From Heliocidaris tuberculata (taxonomy: Eukaryota > Echinodermata > Echinoidea > Camarodonta > Echinometridae): DNA of 64,000 nt. A model generated the notes under the pieces. It was not told where the DNA came from and searched no databases. It was given only the letters and a program-made list of their open reading frames with translations. The stretch lies in contig CM046846.1 of NCBI GenBank assembly GCA_025618425.1, positions 606,001-670,000 on the forward strand, written 5' to 3'. Positions 43,172 through 53,738 of this stretch are shown here, one piece after another. A program made the position numbers and the translations under genes. Every line of letters begins with the position of its first letter. Within the stretch, counting starts at the first letter, position 1.

Positions 43172-43724
43172 GTTGCCACGGCAGCCCTGTTTGCCTGAAA
43201 CGTAGAGCGCCGTAGGATTTAGGCCATTTTTTTCTCCGCATTCAAGTTTTGTTAGGTCTTGCTAAGTTTTCTCACTGTCTATCATGGTACCCGTGACAGG
43301 CTGTGGGGGAAGGGGCTGCTGATTCCTGGAGGTTCAAAGGCGCACTACGGTTCGTACGCCAATACGTTCCCTCCCGGCCCGTCATGTTCTGATGGGGTCC
43401 CTCACATTTCTCACGTTTTGATCAAGGTCTGAGAGATGCCAGGGAATACGCATGCTTCCCATTCAACTATGGATCGCCTCCAAGTCTTGTTCCGGCCTAT
43501 TACGTACTGTCACATTTCGTTGCGTTCACCCAGTTTTACTACGGCCTACTAGATTTTATCCGCACCGTCAGTCTGCCGTGACAAATTTTTTGATAGTTTG
43601 AAAATCTGGCATGGCATCCACAGCAATCACAGCCTTTCATGTTTGCCCATCCCGTCCCCCCGCGTTGTCTCACGCCCACCCCGTTTTGTCCACGTTGGCC
43701 TGAAACATGACTGCCGTGGCCACC
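43172..43724. mobile_element. Possible inverted-repeat element downstream of TBCK
   Basis: GTTGCCACGGCAGCCCTGTT at the left is inverse to AAACATGACTGCCGTGGCC at the right, about 550 bp apart. The interior is CG-richer than the flanks. Mismatches make this tentative. Confidence 0.4.
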
Positions 43725-44588
43725 AGGAACATAATGTAAACGTAGTATAGGCGGACATCCAGATAATATGCAATATGGGTCTCCTCTTATATTTCATGAT
43801 TAATGGAGTTTCTGTCACTATTTTTTTCAAACCACAAAGATGGACTGAACACCATTTTCAAAATGAGACGAGTTTTTAATGTACTATTCCAGTAAAAATG
43901 AAAGTAATACTTTAAAGTTTATAAAAGCTCATACAGTAGATAATGAGTACAAAGAGAAATTCATCTCATACTTATGTACATGTATTAATTCTGTTTTGTA
44001 AGTTGTAAGAAATGTTTCAAGTACTTTTTTTTTTTTTTTGGGGGGGGGGTGTCTTCTTGTGTTGTTTAGGTATCATATGCTGTTGATGCTCCTTTACATA
44101 TTAATTGCTAGTGAAATGAGTCACTGGTGGTTGCCTCATTTGGGACCCCCATGATATGTAGCGGCGAGACTAACTTGGTAATGCCCATTATGGAGGCTAA
44201 GCCAAAATATAAACAAGTGTCAAGTGTCATATTTACAACTACAGGTATGTGGTGACAAAACACAGTATCTCTGTGAGCTCGTTGTTTGCATTGACCCCAG
44301 TGCGAATGATAGAAAGCAGAATCATGTGCAAATAATATTAAGTAGAAAGCGGTCATGACGAACTGATTTCTGTCAAAATTTGTGAAAAATCCCAAGGATT
44401 GCAAACAGTGGCGAACTTGTGCAGCTTATTAATCTGACTAATGGTGAAAATCTTTGATGTTTACTTAAATTCAAACATACAAAATATTGTGGTGTGACTA
44501 CTGCTTGATCCCATGAATCACTGTAATCTTGTTGAAGCAGGCTGCTGTGACTGTTATTCATAGTAGATGAGGTCAGAGGTCAGGGAGG

Positions 44589-44699
44589 TTAGAGGTCGGG
44601 GGAAGACACAGTGAGAAGTCCAGTTGATCGGAGACAATCTATCCCACCATGCATCACACAGACCTTGCTGAAGCCCAACTTAACCAGTTCTCTTGCAAA
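44589..44699 (-). CDS. TBCK: TBCK last coding exon
   Basis: On the minus strand, acceptor tttcag precedes 44699; stop TAA at 44591-44589. It encodes [20 protein letters not shown], then [16 protein letters not shown], the final rhodanese strand-helix and C-terminus. It is short and was recovered by joining phases. Confidence 0.88.
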   Translation of the reverse strand, partial: FARELVKLGFSKVCVMHGGIDCLRSTGLLTVSSPDL

Positions 44700-45159
44700 C
44701 TGAAATTAAAATGAGAACAGTCAATGATTAACGCATGCACAACTATCAATATGTCTGCTTTTGTATGATTGCTTACTTTTATATGCAGGCTTTTTCAATG
44801 CCCCCCAATAGATAATAATAATAATCATATTGATAATTAAAGATAAAACCAAATATATTCTGCTGTATAGTCCATGGTTCCAGTATAGCATTGTCCAAAT
44901 GGTGCTTTATCAATAGAATTTTGTCTGTCTGTCTGTCTGTCTCTTTCTTTCTCATACACTCTCTCTCTGTTTCCATCTCTTGCCATCTCTCTGTCTCCAA
45001 ATACAATAATTTCTTGAGTTTGTCTAACTCTGTTACCTTTTACCCTCTGTGCCTCTATCTTTCTATATTACACCATAAGACTCCCTTATCTGTTATTTCT
45101 TTCTGTTTACATTTAATAGCAATGCTCTCCTTTGGCTCTCTCTTTCTTCTCTCTCTCCT

Positions 45160-45191
<32 letters not shown>

Positions 45192-48052
45192 CATATCTTC
45201 ACCTCATTACAGCATACTCACATTGGGAGCATTCTTGCCCTTGTGTCCAACCACTGTTACTACCCTGCCCCTGTGGTTATAAAGTTGGGTGACTGCAGTA
45301 CATGGGATCAAGTCCCCTTCAGGTGAGAATGCAGAGTTGAAAGGAATGTTCACACTGCTAGGTATATGCCCTCTTGAGAAGCTGTTACAAAACACAGTTG
45401 TCAAGGAACTAAGATGTTCTAGTTCAACATTTCAGGACAATTCACTTTGTTTGGTAAGGTATACAAGAAAGTAGCAAAACATGAAACGATCATACATAAA
45501 TAATTTCAAAGTGTATAAATTAAAACTAGCAACAGAGTGTAAGACAGAGAGAGGGAGAGAGGGGGAGAGAGGGAGAATAATAGGGAGAAGTAGAAATGGG
45601 AGGGGAGAGAGGTTGGAATAAGAGTCAAAGAGAAAACAATATTAAGAGAAATGGATAGAGAGATGAATAAAGAAGCAAGGATAGAAAGGGATAGACTGAA
45701 GGTAAAATGTTCATGATGGTAGAATGACATCAAGAGCAAAACGGAAAACATAATGAAATGATTTGATTTTATAATCTATTTTCAAACTTCTCATTATAGT
45801 GACCTATATGCACAAGAAGAGTTCTTGCCAATGCATAACACCCTTGGTAATGATACCAAATGTGGGGAGTCCAGAAAAAAATACCAAGGGCAAATTCTCT
45901 CTGACAAGGGTAAAGACTAGGGTAATAAATATGACAATAATTCTTTCATTCAGCAGCAATGCTTTGATCCTCCAAACTGCCCCACTGGATGCTGTATGAC
46001 CATACATGTATTTCACTCCGTTTTGACTAGGGGGAACCGAATTCCCACCATGAAGCCTGGGTAGGATAATTTTGCTAACACTTGTCTTTCTTAGTAGGAC
46101 ATGACGAAGTGAAGAACAAAGAAACATTGACTTGAAACATTTGATTATTTCAACAAAGGATACTCATCACTGGATCTGATGTCCACAATGAGGATGATCG
46201 GCTTGCTGTTCTTGTTCTTCTTGGTTGGACTATGAGAGCTGTTGGAACCACGAAGATCACAGAGTTCCAGGAGATCCTCAGCTGAGATACGGGGTGCCAC
46301 CTCCTCCTTCAGATTCTTCTGAGACAGAGCTTCTCTGGACTTGAAACATAAAACAAAGCAAATAGAATGACAGTCAATCAGTAGCCATGGATCATTGAGT
46401 GTACAGCTATTGTAGTCATTCTTGGTTGGACTATGAGAGCCGTTGGACCCAAGAAGGTCACACAGTTCCAGGAGATCCTCAGCTAAGATACTGGGTGCCA
46501 CTTCCTCCTTCAGATCCTTCTGAGAGAGAGCTTCTCTGGACTAAAGGGCAAATGAAAACAAAGCAAATAGAATGACAGTCAATCAGTAGCCATGGATCAT
46601 TGAGTGTACAGCTATTGTAGTCATTCTTGGTTGGACTATGAGAGCTGTTGGACCCACGAAGGTCACACAGTTCCAAAACATCCTCAGCTGAGATATGGGG
46701 TGCCACTTCCTCCTTCAGATCCTTCTGGACAAAGAGTTTCTCTGGACTAAAGGGCAAATGAAAACAAACAGACTTAAAGTCAATTGGTAGCCAAGGACCA
46801 GTGAAAGGGTTTAACAGTGAGAGCCGTTAGACCCATGAAGGTCACAGAGTTCCAGGAGATCTTTGGTCGAGATATGGGTGCCACCTCCTCCTTCAGGTCC
46901 TTTTGGGAATGAGCTCCTCGGGACTTGAAACATAAACCCAAATAATCTAGTTTAATCAATGTCATGGATCAAAAGTTTTCTTCATGTTGTATTGTAATAT
47001 TGAAATGTCAACCCATGGAACCTTACAGATCTTTTTTTTCTTTAGATGATTTTATACATACTAACTGTACACGAATCATTTCTTAGCTGACTTGTCCCCA
47101 TTAATTAAGCAATGTGCTTAAAGTTTATTGCAATATGTTTAAAGATAGAGGGGAACATTTAAATTTGACTTCTTGAAAAGCACTATTTGTCATACAGAAT
47201 TGTGTAATAACCTTACCAGTTCCGATCTGGGCATATCATGATAGTCGGTGCTGTAGTAAGAGACTGGCTTAATCTGATTGGTTGCCGTTATCCGATCGAC
47301 CTTCTTGGGTGGGTGCGCATACTTCCTGTAGGTTGCGCTCTTCGGAGTGTTACAGAAGATGCGGATGGAATCCCTCACACACTTCTCAATATCAATCTCT
47401 GCATTGGGAAACGAAAGGGTGCTTTTGAATAAGATCAAGTGAAACCTGTAAGACAGCCATTATATAGTCACCACCCTCTAAAGGACAAAGGAAACAATAT
47501 CGAGGGGGAAGAAAAAAAATACAGTTGCTTTAGGGCTAGTTATAAAGGGGTAGATGTCGTGGGGAGGTGAGAGGGATGCCCAAGTGATATTATCATAGAA
47601 TCCTTGCAAACGTACATCTAGTAGAAAGGAATTCCTTGCAAGCTCCAGTGCTCATAATAGCTATTACTCCGACATTTGCTCCAGCGACAATTCTCAGGGT
47701 TTTATTTTGTCAAAGCTGTAGGGTTAGGGTAAGGGTTATGAATGGGTTTTATGTTAGATTTGCGGTTAAGGCTGGGTATGGCGTTTGATCCAGGGCTGAA
47801 GTTGAGAATTCATGTAGGATATTATGTATGCTATTGACCACAGAGGAAGTCTCACTAGAGCAAGTGTCATACACCTTCTATGGCATATACCTGGCATGTC
47901 TGAGAAGAGTAGAATACACTCATTGAAGCCAGCAATGAGCAAGCCGACTCTGAGCTGCTGTAGGATGGCCACACCTATACACAGAGGGAAGGATGAAGTA
48001 CCCAGCAGGAGGGTGTCCCATAGATGGAAGATCTTATGAAGAGGAAACACAT
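44589..48052 (-). CDS. TBCK: TBCK, C-terminal ~263 residues: end of TBC domain and rhodanese-like domain (gene model, 5' partial)
   Basis: Minus-strand exons, 5' to 3': 48052-47891, 47398-47217, 46339-46164, 45381-45222 and 44699-44589, all GT-AG and in phase. TBCK (TBC1 domain-containing kinase-like) has a pseudokinase, a TBC Rab-GAP-like domain and a C-terminal rhodanese domain, and is linked to mTOR signalling and endolysosomal trafficking. Seen here: [20 protein letters not shown] and AILQQLR...[10 protein letters not shown] (end of the TBC domain); [29 protein letters not shown]; the linker [18 protein letters not shown]; then the rhodanese fold [27 protein letters not shown] and [10 protein letters not shown], ending SSPDL. 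VVGH lacks the catalytic cysteine, as in the family, so the domain is probably not a sulfurtransferase. The kinase domain and the TBC N-terminal part are missing: the gene runs into the 500-N gap. The upstream part of one exon exists in four tandem copies. Confidence 0.92.
45222..45381 (-). CDS. TBCK: TBCK exon, rhodanese core
   Basis: Minus strand, acceptor gtaacag before 45381 and donor gtgagt after 45222; phase 2 in, 0 out. It encodes [24 protein letters not shown].. and [19 protein letters not shown]-x-(S)-x-NIPF is the rhodanese signature. A (CT)n tract lies in the downstream intron (45150-45186). Confidence 0.92.
46164..46339 (-). CDS. TBCK: TBCK exon, linker and first rhodanese strand (array copy 4, functional)
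   Basis: Minus strand, acceptor tgtttcaag before 46339 and donor gtatcc after 46164; phase 0 in, 2 out; 58 codons plus 2 bases. It encodes [40 protein letters not shown] and [18 protein letters not shown]. It is the only copy of the array with the complete 3' half and a donor. Its phases fit both neighbours exactly. Confidence 0.9.
46340..46540 (-). CDS. Optional 67-codon extension of the TBCK exon (array copy 3)
   Basis: If splicing uses the acceptor before 46540 instead of 46339, exactly 67 extra codons are added without a stop: [40 protein letters not shown], then former intron sequence reading [20 protein letters not shown] and CFVLCFK. An in-frame TAG lies just upstream, so the extension can only be entered through this acceptor. 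Whether it is expressed is unknown. Confidence 0.35.
46800..46923 (-). pseudogene. Degenerate TBCK exon copy 1 (frameshifted)
   Basis: Begins after tgtttcaag with [16 protein letters not shown] in frame. It then loses one base, so the conserved [19 protein letters not shown] continues only in another frame. It is truncated before the SPTKK part. Confidence 0.75.
47217..47398 (-). CDS. TBCK: TBCK exon, TBC-to-rhodanese linker
   Basis: Minus strand, acceptor aatgcag before 47398 and donor gtaagg after 47217; phase 1 in, 0 out. It encodes [33 protein letters not shown] and a terminal HDMPRSEL. The [13 protein letters not shown] block is characteristic of TBCK. Confidence 0.9.
47891..48052 (-). 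CDS. TBCK: TBCK exon, end of TBC domain
   Basis: Minus strand, acceptor tatacag before 48052 and donor gtatat after 47891. It encodes [34 protein letters not shown] and [13 protein letters not shown]. Near-identical to vertebrate TBCK. It lies about 85 bp from the N gap, where the upstream exons are lost. Confidence 0.93.
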
Positions 48053-48137
48053 CTGTATAAAAAGAGGAGTTATGAATACAGAGTAAATTAATCTAATTTC
48101 TGAGCGTTGACTGGTCTTTGTTAGCATCTGAAATTTT

Positions 48138-48637
48138 NNNNNNNNNNNNNNNNNNNNNNNNNNNNNNNNNNNNNNNNNNNNNNNNNNNNNNNNNNNNNNN
48201 NNNNNNNNNNNNNNNNNNNNNNNNNNNNNNNNNNNNNNNNNNNNNNNNNNNNNNNNNNNNNNNNNNNNNNNNNNNNNNNNNNNNNNNNNNNNNNNNNNNN
48301 NNNNNNNNNNNNNNNNNNNNNNNNNNNNNNNNNNNNNNNNNNNNNNNNNNNNNNNNNNNNNNNNNNNNNNNNNNNNNNNNNNNNNNNNNNNNNNNNNNNN
48401 NNNNNNNNNNNNNNNNNNNNNNNNNNNNNNNNNNNNNNNNNNNNNNNNNNNNNNNNNNNNNNNNNNNNNNNNNNNNNNNNNNNNNNNNNNNNNNNNNNNN
48501 NNNNNNNNNNNNNNNNNNNNNNNNNNNNNNNNNNNNNNNNNNNNNNNNNNNNNNNNNNNNNNNNNNNNNNNNNNNNNNNNNNNNNNNNNNNNNNNNNNNN
48601 NNNNNNNNNNNNNNNNNNNNNNNNNNNNNNNNNNNNN
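48138..48637. other. Assembly gap, exactly 500 N
   Basis: A run of 500 undetermined bases. The round number suggests a placeholder of unknown true size. It interrupts TBCK; the rest of the gene is not recognised on the other side. Confidence 0.97.
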
Positions 48638-49319
48638 AACTCTACGCAGGTCCGGTGTGAAAGGGGCTTTACATGCGGACGCTCCCGGGGGGAATAAGCC
48701 CGATTCCCGTTTAACTACAAATGCCGTAACTGATGAACACTTGAAAACACAAGAAAATATACCTTACTGCGATACACCACTTGCTACATATCAAATTAAT
48801 TATTTAGAAAATTTTTGTTATATTAGCTGACAGGATATAGTACCTCATATAAAAATCATTGTTGTTGGAGAAGAAAATCCTTATAAGTGCTATCCATTTG
48901 CATTCATTTCCGCGTTTGAGTTGACGTCGCATCACACTGCTTGCATGCATGCAGCGCAGCGAATATCGATGGCATACAGCGAATGATAACACAGAGCAGC
49001 AAGGTTAGCTGGATTGTGTATTTTCGTCGTAGATGGCAGTAGACATAAAAGTTAAGGTGAAAATTTAACTTGAAGACGAGCAAATTATCAGATGGTTTAT
49101 GTTTTTGTGGGCGTCATGAAAAGAAAATATGATCTATAATACCGTCAAACAAACAAGAAACAAGGAAGGAACTAGTATAGGTCTGTATGACTTGCCACTG
49201 TATCAGGAATAAAATTTTACCAGAAACTTTCGTAACTTATGTTGTACATCCTGTTACGCGTGGAACAGAATTATATCTTTATTTTTTATGGCGTTTTTTT
49301 TGCATGAATTAGTTGGGGT
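48638..49319. other. No gene seen right of the gap
   Basis: Begins CTCTACGCAGGTCCGGTGTG and shows no TBCK-like reading on the minus strand. Ordinary AT-rich sequence. Confidence 0.35.
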
Positions 49320-49497
49320 CAGTGGCGGATCCGGGGGGGGGGGGGGGGGGCGGGGGGCGGGGCCCTCCCCTCCCCTGGGACAAAAAGGGGCTCCAAAAAT
49401 GCTGAGGACCTTTTTTTCTTTCTTTTTTTTTTTGCTTGTCAAATCTTTTTTGTAAAGATTGAGCCCCCTCCCTCAAGAAATCCTGGATCCGCCACTG
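49320..49497. mobile_element. hAT-type MITE with perfect 8-bp target duplication
   Basis: CAGTGGCGGATCCGG at the left and TCCTGGATCCGCCACTG at the right, flanked on both sides by GTTGGGGT (49312-49319 and 49498-49505). It contains a G tract and the box TTTTGCTTGTCA shared with other family members. Confidence 0.8.
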
Positions 49498-49728
49498 GTT
49501 GGGGTGAATGGTAAAATGGAATGAAAAGGATGCTCGGAAATTGCCAATTAAAATGTCATTAATAATTTTGAACTATGGCAAAATTTTGAAAACATAAACA
49601 AATATAAAAGAAACGCATGTGGATTTCCTAAAATAATTCTGTCTGGCATTGAATAAACGGCGAAGTTTTTGTTAATGTCAAGGACTCTTACAGAAAGGGA
49701 AACTCTTGAATTCCTCGAATAAAGATTT

Positions 49729-49734
<6 letters not shown>

Positions 49735-49760
<26 letters not shown>

Positions 49761-49840
49761 GGAGATAGAGAAAGAGAGAGAGAGAGAGAGAAAGAGGAGA
49801 GAGAGAGAGAGAGAGAGGGAGGGGGGGGGGGGGGTTGTTA
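49735..49840. repeat. (GA)n microsatellite
   Basis: Interrupted GA repeats ending in a G run (49822-49834). Confidence 0.9.
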
Positions 49841-51081
49841 AAATCTAAAAATCACAACCAAAGAATAGCCAGCCCGCTCGGCGACACCAAATATATAAAA
49901 ACGGAAAGAAAGAACGTCCTTTTATATCACTCCCGCAACTTTCTTTGGTAATGACTCCCTAATTGGTTTCATAAAGTGTATTTCAATAAGCCATTATTTC
50001 GGTACATTCTGTGTATAAATTATTACGTTTCGTCTTTTGGTTCGTCTTGTCAAATTTAAAGAATTTATGAAGTATCTATAGCTTTCTCTAAAACTAAGGT
50101 AAACATGAAAAATAATAAATTTTTATGATTAAAAAAGTACGACTTTTATAACATCCAATTCTCTTTGTATTTCCCTTTTTCTACTCTTTTACATGTAGGA
50201 TATATTTGTTTCAATACAATTTCCCGAAAATACGAGGGGAACTTTATTCTCATACCAAACCAAAGAAAATATTTATTAAAAATAAAACAGGTTACATAGG
50301 CAGGGGAAAAAATGTAAGGACTTTTACCAAAATGTTCTAAATGATGAATTAAAACTGCCTATTACCATAAGGTATAAGAAAAAAAGTTGGATATATAAGC
50401 TCACGCACACTTTCATTTGCCTGTTTGATCAAAATGCTCTTGAATGCAAAGTTCCAAAGTACAAAATGTATAATCAATTCAATTCCATGCACTTCAATTC
50501 AATTCAGTTCAATCTTTATTGTCCATAATTCATACATGGAAATTTGTTTTGTTTACATGCATATTACAAAATATAAATTCGAAAACAGATACAGATAATG
50601 GATTTAACAACAACAACAACAACAACAAAGAAATCAATGATCTTAATTACCTGTTTGTGTACTACGTTGATAATGAGAAGATATTTAAAAAAAAAAAATC
50701 TTTTCTCCCTCGTCGTCGCTATAAATAAAATATACAATTTTGCCAGTGGGGCAGCAAGGAAAATGCGAAATGTATATGCAAAATGCAAAGTCTTCTAATT
50801 TGGGAGAGACGGGGTATGCCCCTGCCTCCGATTCATTCCGGGATTAATATTCGGATATACATGTATTATATAGGACTGCTATAGCCAGTGTAATTACTTG
50901 AAAACTATCAGTCAGGATTTATGAATACTAGCCCTTGTCTTTTGTTACGTATATTTTATTTCTTTCATTTAACATGGTTAGCATATGATTTCATTGTGAA
51001 GAACAGAATACTGATCATGTAGGCCTGCTCAGTGATGTACTAGGTGTAAAACACAACATTTGACACTTTTGATTATTATAC
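49841..51081. other. Intergenic, no gene seen
   Basis: AT-rich; short AAC and AAT simple repeats at 50603-50630. No exon with splice logic. Confidence 0.35.
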
Positions 51082-51610
51082 TAACTCAAAAGTAAAAACT
51101 CGTATCAGACTGTAGTTTTCAAAATGTAAAATTGAAGAATGTCATATTTATTTGGAATAAGTTTTGTGAAATTTCCTTTATTAATATTTAAACAATAAAG
51201 CTCTGAATATTTAATCAGATTTTCACTTTTTGAAAAATGAGACCACAAAATCTGTGTGTGTCAGAAATTAATTCAGAAACACAATTGCTATTCATTGTGC
51301 ATCACATCTGTCATGTCTGCCAACCTTTTGCTATCCAGTGTCATTAATGATTCATGACTCTAGTTTTAAAAGGTGCTCTGGAATTCCAGCTATAATGCAC
51401 GATGGCAATGTTCTCTGCATTAATTACTGAGACACACAGATTTTGTGGCCTTGATTTTAAAAAAGTGAAAATATGATTAATTAGAGCATAGTTTTAAGAA
51501 CAGTATTCAAAGAGATGTAATAAAACTTACTCCATATACATTTTAAGCATCCATTAACTTTACAATGTAAAAACCTCAGTCCGATATACGAGGTATAAAC
51601 TTTTGAGTTA
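51082..51610. mobile_element. Foldback element with long inverted arms
   Basis: TAACTCAAAAGTAAAAACTC at the left is inverse to a right end finishing AGGTATAAACTTTTGAGTTA. Further inwards CCACAAAATCTGTGTGTGTC matches the inverse of GACACACAGATTTTGTGG. The arms are roughly 200 bp each, with indels. Confidence 0.6.
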
Positions 51611-51663
51611 TTAACAAACAAACGTACTGTCAAATGTTTGGGATTTTTTAACACTTATAGTTT

Positions 51664-51838
51664 ACAGCCAAACCTGCTTTAGCGACCACCTGTATAGAAA
51701 GACCACCTGTCTACAAAGACCACAATTTTTGTTTCCCTTGAGCATTGTTTCTCCCTGAAATGTGTATTAGAACCTGTACATAAAGACCACCTTTCTTGTC
51801 TCTATAGAGTGATCTTTATATGGACAGGTTTCACTGTA
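51664..51838. mobile_element. MITE, CCACCTGTATAGAAAGACC family
   Basis: ACAGCCAAACCTGCTTTAGC at the left and ATGGACAGGTTTCACTGT at the right are inverse ends. Interior GACCACCTGTCTACAAAGAC. A relative is at 32190-32350. Confidence 0.55.
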
Positions 51839-53450
51839 ATACGAGACATAGGCCTACACGTCTGTAAAAACCCAATCACACACGGGCAGGCAAGCATGTC
51901 GCCCGGAATCAAGAATAAATCTCAACAAAAAGAAGCTTGAGATCAAACGGGATTATTTGCGATCCATTCAATTGTCCTATAGTTTTTCGACCTCATCGTA
52001 CCTATTATGTCTTGAAAGAAACTCACTCTTCCATGATTTTACGCTTATTACTTAGATCTTTTTTGTAGCGGTATATTGGAACGAATAAAAAAGGGACACG
52101 GCAGACTACAATACTGTGTAGAGAAACTGTATAAGCTCTGGTGAACTTTCATAGAGACACGTATAATATTATAATGAGGGTAGTTTTCTTAGATCCTGCA
52201 GTACCAGTGATTTAAACATTTACTGGCAGTTGTCTTTACGTTCATCATGCCTGTACAGCATATGTTACTTTTAAATGATAGATCACTATTATAATCGTAT
52301 TACCGGATAAAAATTATCTTTATATAGATTAAAAAAAGGTATATTGCGAGAGCAGTTCAATAAGATTTATGAAGAATTCTATCGGGACCATTTTTCTTGC
52401 TGTGGTAAGTATTATTGTATAGACAAGACTCGTGTTCGTGTTCGGGAATGTTCAAATCATATTATATGATTTAGTATGTGTTGTGAATGTTAATTCTTCA
52501 TATATGTTGGTTCTTTTTATCAATTTCTTTTACTTGTGCAGCACACAAGGAACTCATCCGCTTAATAAAAAAGCACTAAATTAGCCAGTTGTTGTAGCTA
52601 CAGGGGGGGGGGGGGGGGGGGGAAGGGGGTGGTAATAATCTGGACGATTACCCTGTATTGGGAAATCGCTTATAAACTACCCCGAGATGACCGAAAATAT
52701 ACAAGACCGACTACCTGCGAGATAAAAGTTCATGCCGGCTGATTGGCTTCTATGATAATTACATAATTTATATATTTATCGTGTTTATAAGCTTTTCCCA
52801 CAAGAGAAATGAAGTTGTGTGGGTAAAAAGCATGGGCCGAGGAACCAGGGGGGGGGGGGGGGGAGTGCTGCAACTCCCCACTTTTTTTAGTAGACACGTT
52901 CGATAAAATCGCGGAAAAAAAGGTGCGAAATCGTCATCATTCAAGTGAAATCAAATCAGCCCCCCCCCCCCACTTCCAAAAACGCTTCGCGGCCCTGAAA
53001 AGCAAATCAAATTCTTAACTTCAACCACACTAAGAGTAATCAAAGATTTTTTTTCGTAATACGCAAATGTTGCCTATCCTCAATGCGGGAGAAACTGAAT
53101 GCGGGGGGAGGGGGGGGGGGGGGGGGGGGGGAGGGTGCAATATTTCTGGGAACATAATTTCGGTAAGCCCTCCGACCCTCAAGGATCCGAAAGGAGACGG
53201 TTTCCCCCTCGGAATATAACGATACTAAGCCCTAAGAAAATACCCCTTTGTTTTCCTTTTTTGTTTCTGAATATAGGCGGGGGCGGTAATGTCGCTCCCC
53301 GGATCTGCCAATGAAGTAATCAAATACACCACGGTTCCCATAGATACCAGTAAAGTTATTTGATGTCAGTATATTATAAATATTTATCATAAATATCATT
53401 GTTGATATATTACTGGTATACTTGCTACTTTTACTACAACTAAAACTTAT
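51839..53450. other. Intergenic, G-tract repeats, no gene seen
   Basis: Contains three G runs (52604-52621, about 52848-52863, and around 53110-53131) belonging to degenerate copies of the G-tract repeat family. No coding exon is supported. Confidence 0.4.
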
Positions 53451-53457
53451 GTTTGAC

Positions 53458-53465
53458 TATAAATA
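53458..53465 (+). promoter_or_regulatory. TATA-like box upstream of the secreted EGF gene
   Basis: TATAAATA about 120 bp before the start codon at 53585, with no intervening acceptor of note. This would place transcription start near 53490 and give a ~95-nt leader. Position and motif only. Confidence 0.35.
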
Positions 53466-53584
53466 ATTCACTAAAAGAAATTCATTCTCGTCATTATTGT
53501 GACTAAATTTTTTTGTCATATTCTCATCTAATTCTGTATTGGTATAGGATTGAACCGGGTTGAAATCGAAGATATTCGTCCATC

Positions 53585-53738
53585 ATGTTGACAAGGATAG
53601 TGATTTTTGCCATGTTCCTCCTCGTCTTCGTTAATCTTGCTCTGGCAAATGATGACCAGAAAGAAGATGATATCGATATGATCGATGTATGTCCTGTCGA
53701 AGATATCGAGGAGGATGTTGAGGAGAAAACATGTAATG
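53585..53738 (+). CDS. EGF-protein exon 1, signal peptide and acidic segment
   Basis: ATG at 53585, donor gtaagg at 53739, phase 1. A hydrophobic core VIFAMFLLVFVNLALA is followed by ANDDQKEDD. The first in-frame ATG after the TATA-like box was chosen as start. Confidence 0.8.

Larger units (their letters stand above)
46340..46923 (-). repeat. Tandem array of TBCK exon segments (copies 1-3, ~200-bp unit)
   Basis: Acceptor-plus-exon starts recur at 46923, 46746, 46540 and 46339 on the minus strand, with spacings of 177, 206 and 201 bp. Each unit holds about 80 nt of intron end, the acceptor and about 120 nt of exon (EEVAP...[21 protein letters not shown]). Copies 1 (46923) and 2 (46746) have single-base indels that break the frame from that acceptor. 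Copy 3 (46540) is open, and because the offset is 201 nt it reads in frame straight into copy 4. Copies 1-3 lack a donor. Confidence 0.85.

Noticed and set aside
44779..45326. Ser/Leu-rich frames near 45 kb on the plus strand
   Set aside because: They are CT-microsatellite translations within a TBCK intron and antisense shadows of the rhodanese exon.
48118..48660. Open frame of unknown residues
   Set aside because: It is the 500-N gap.
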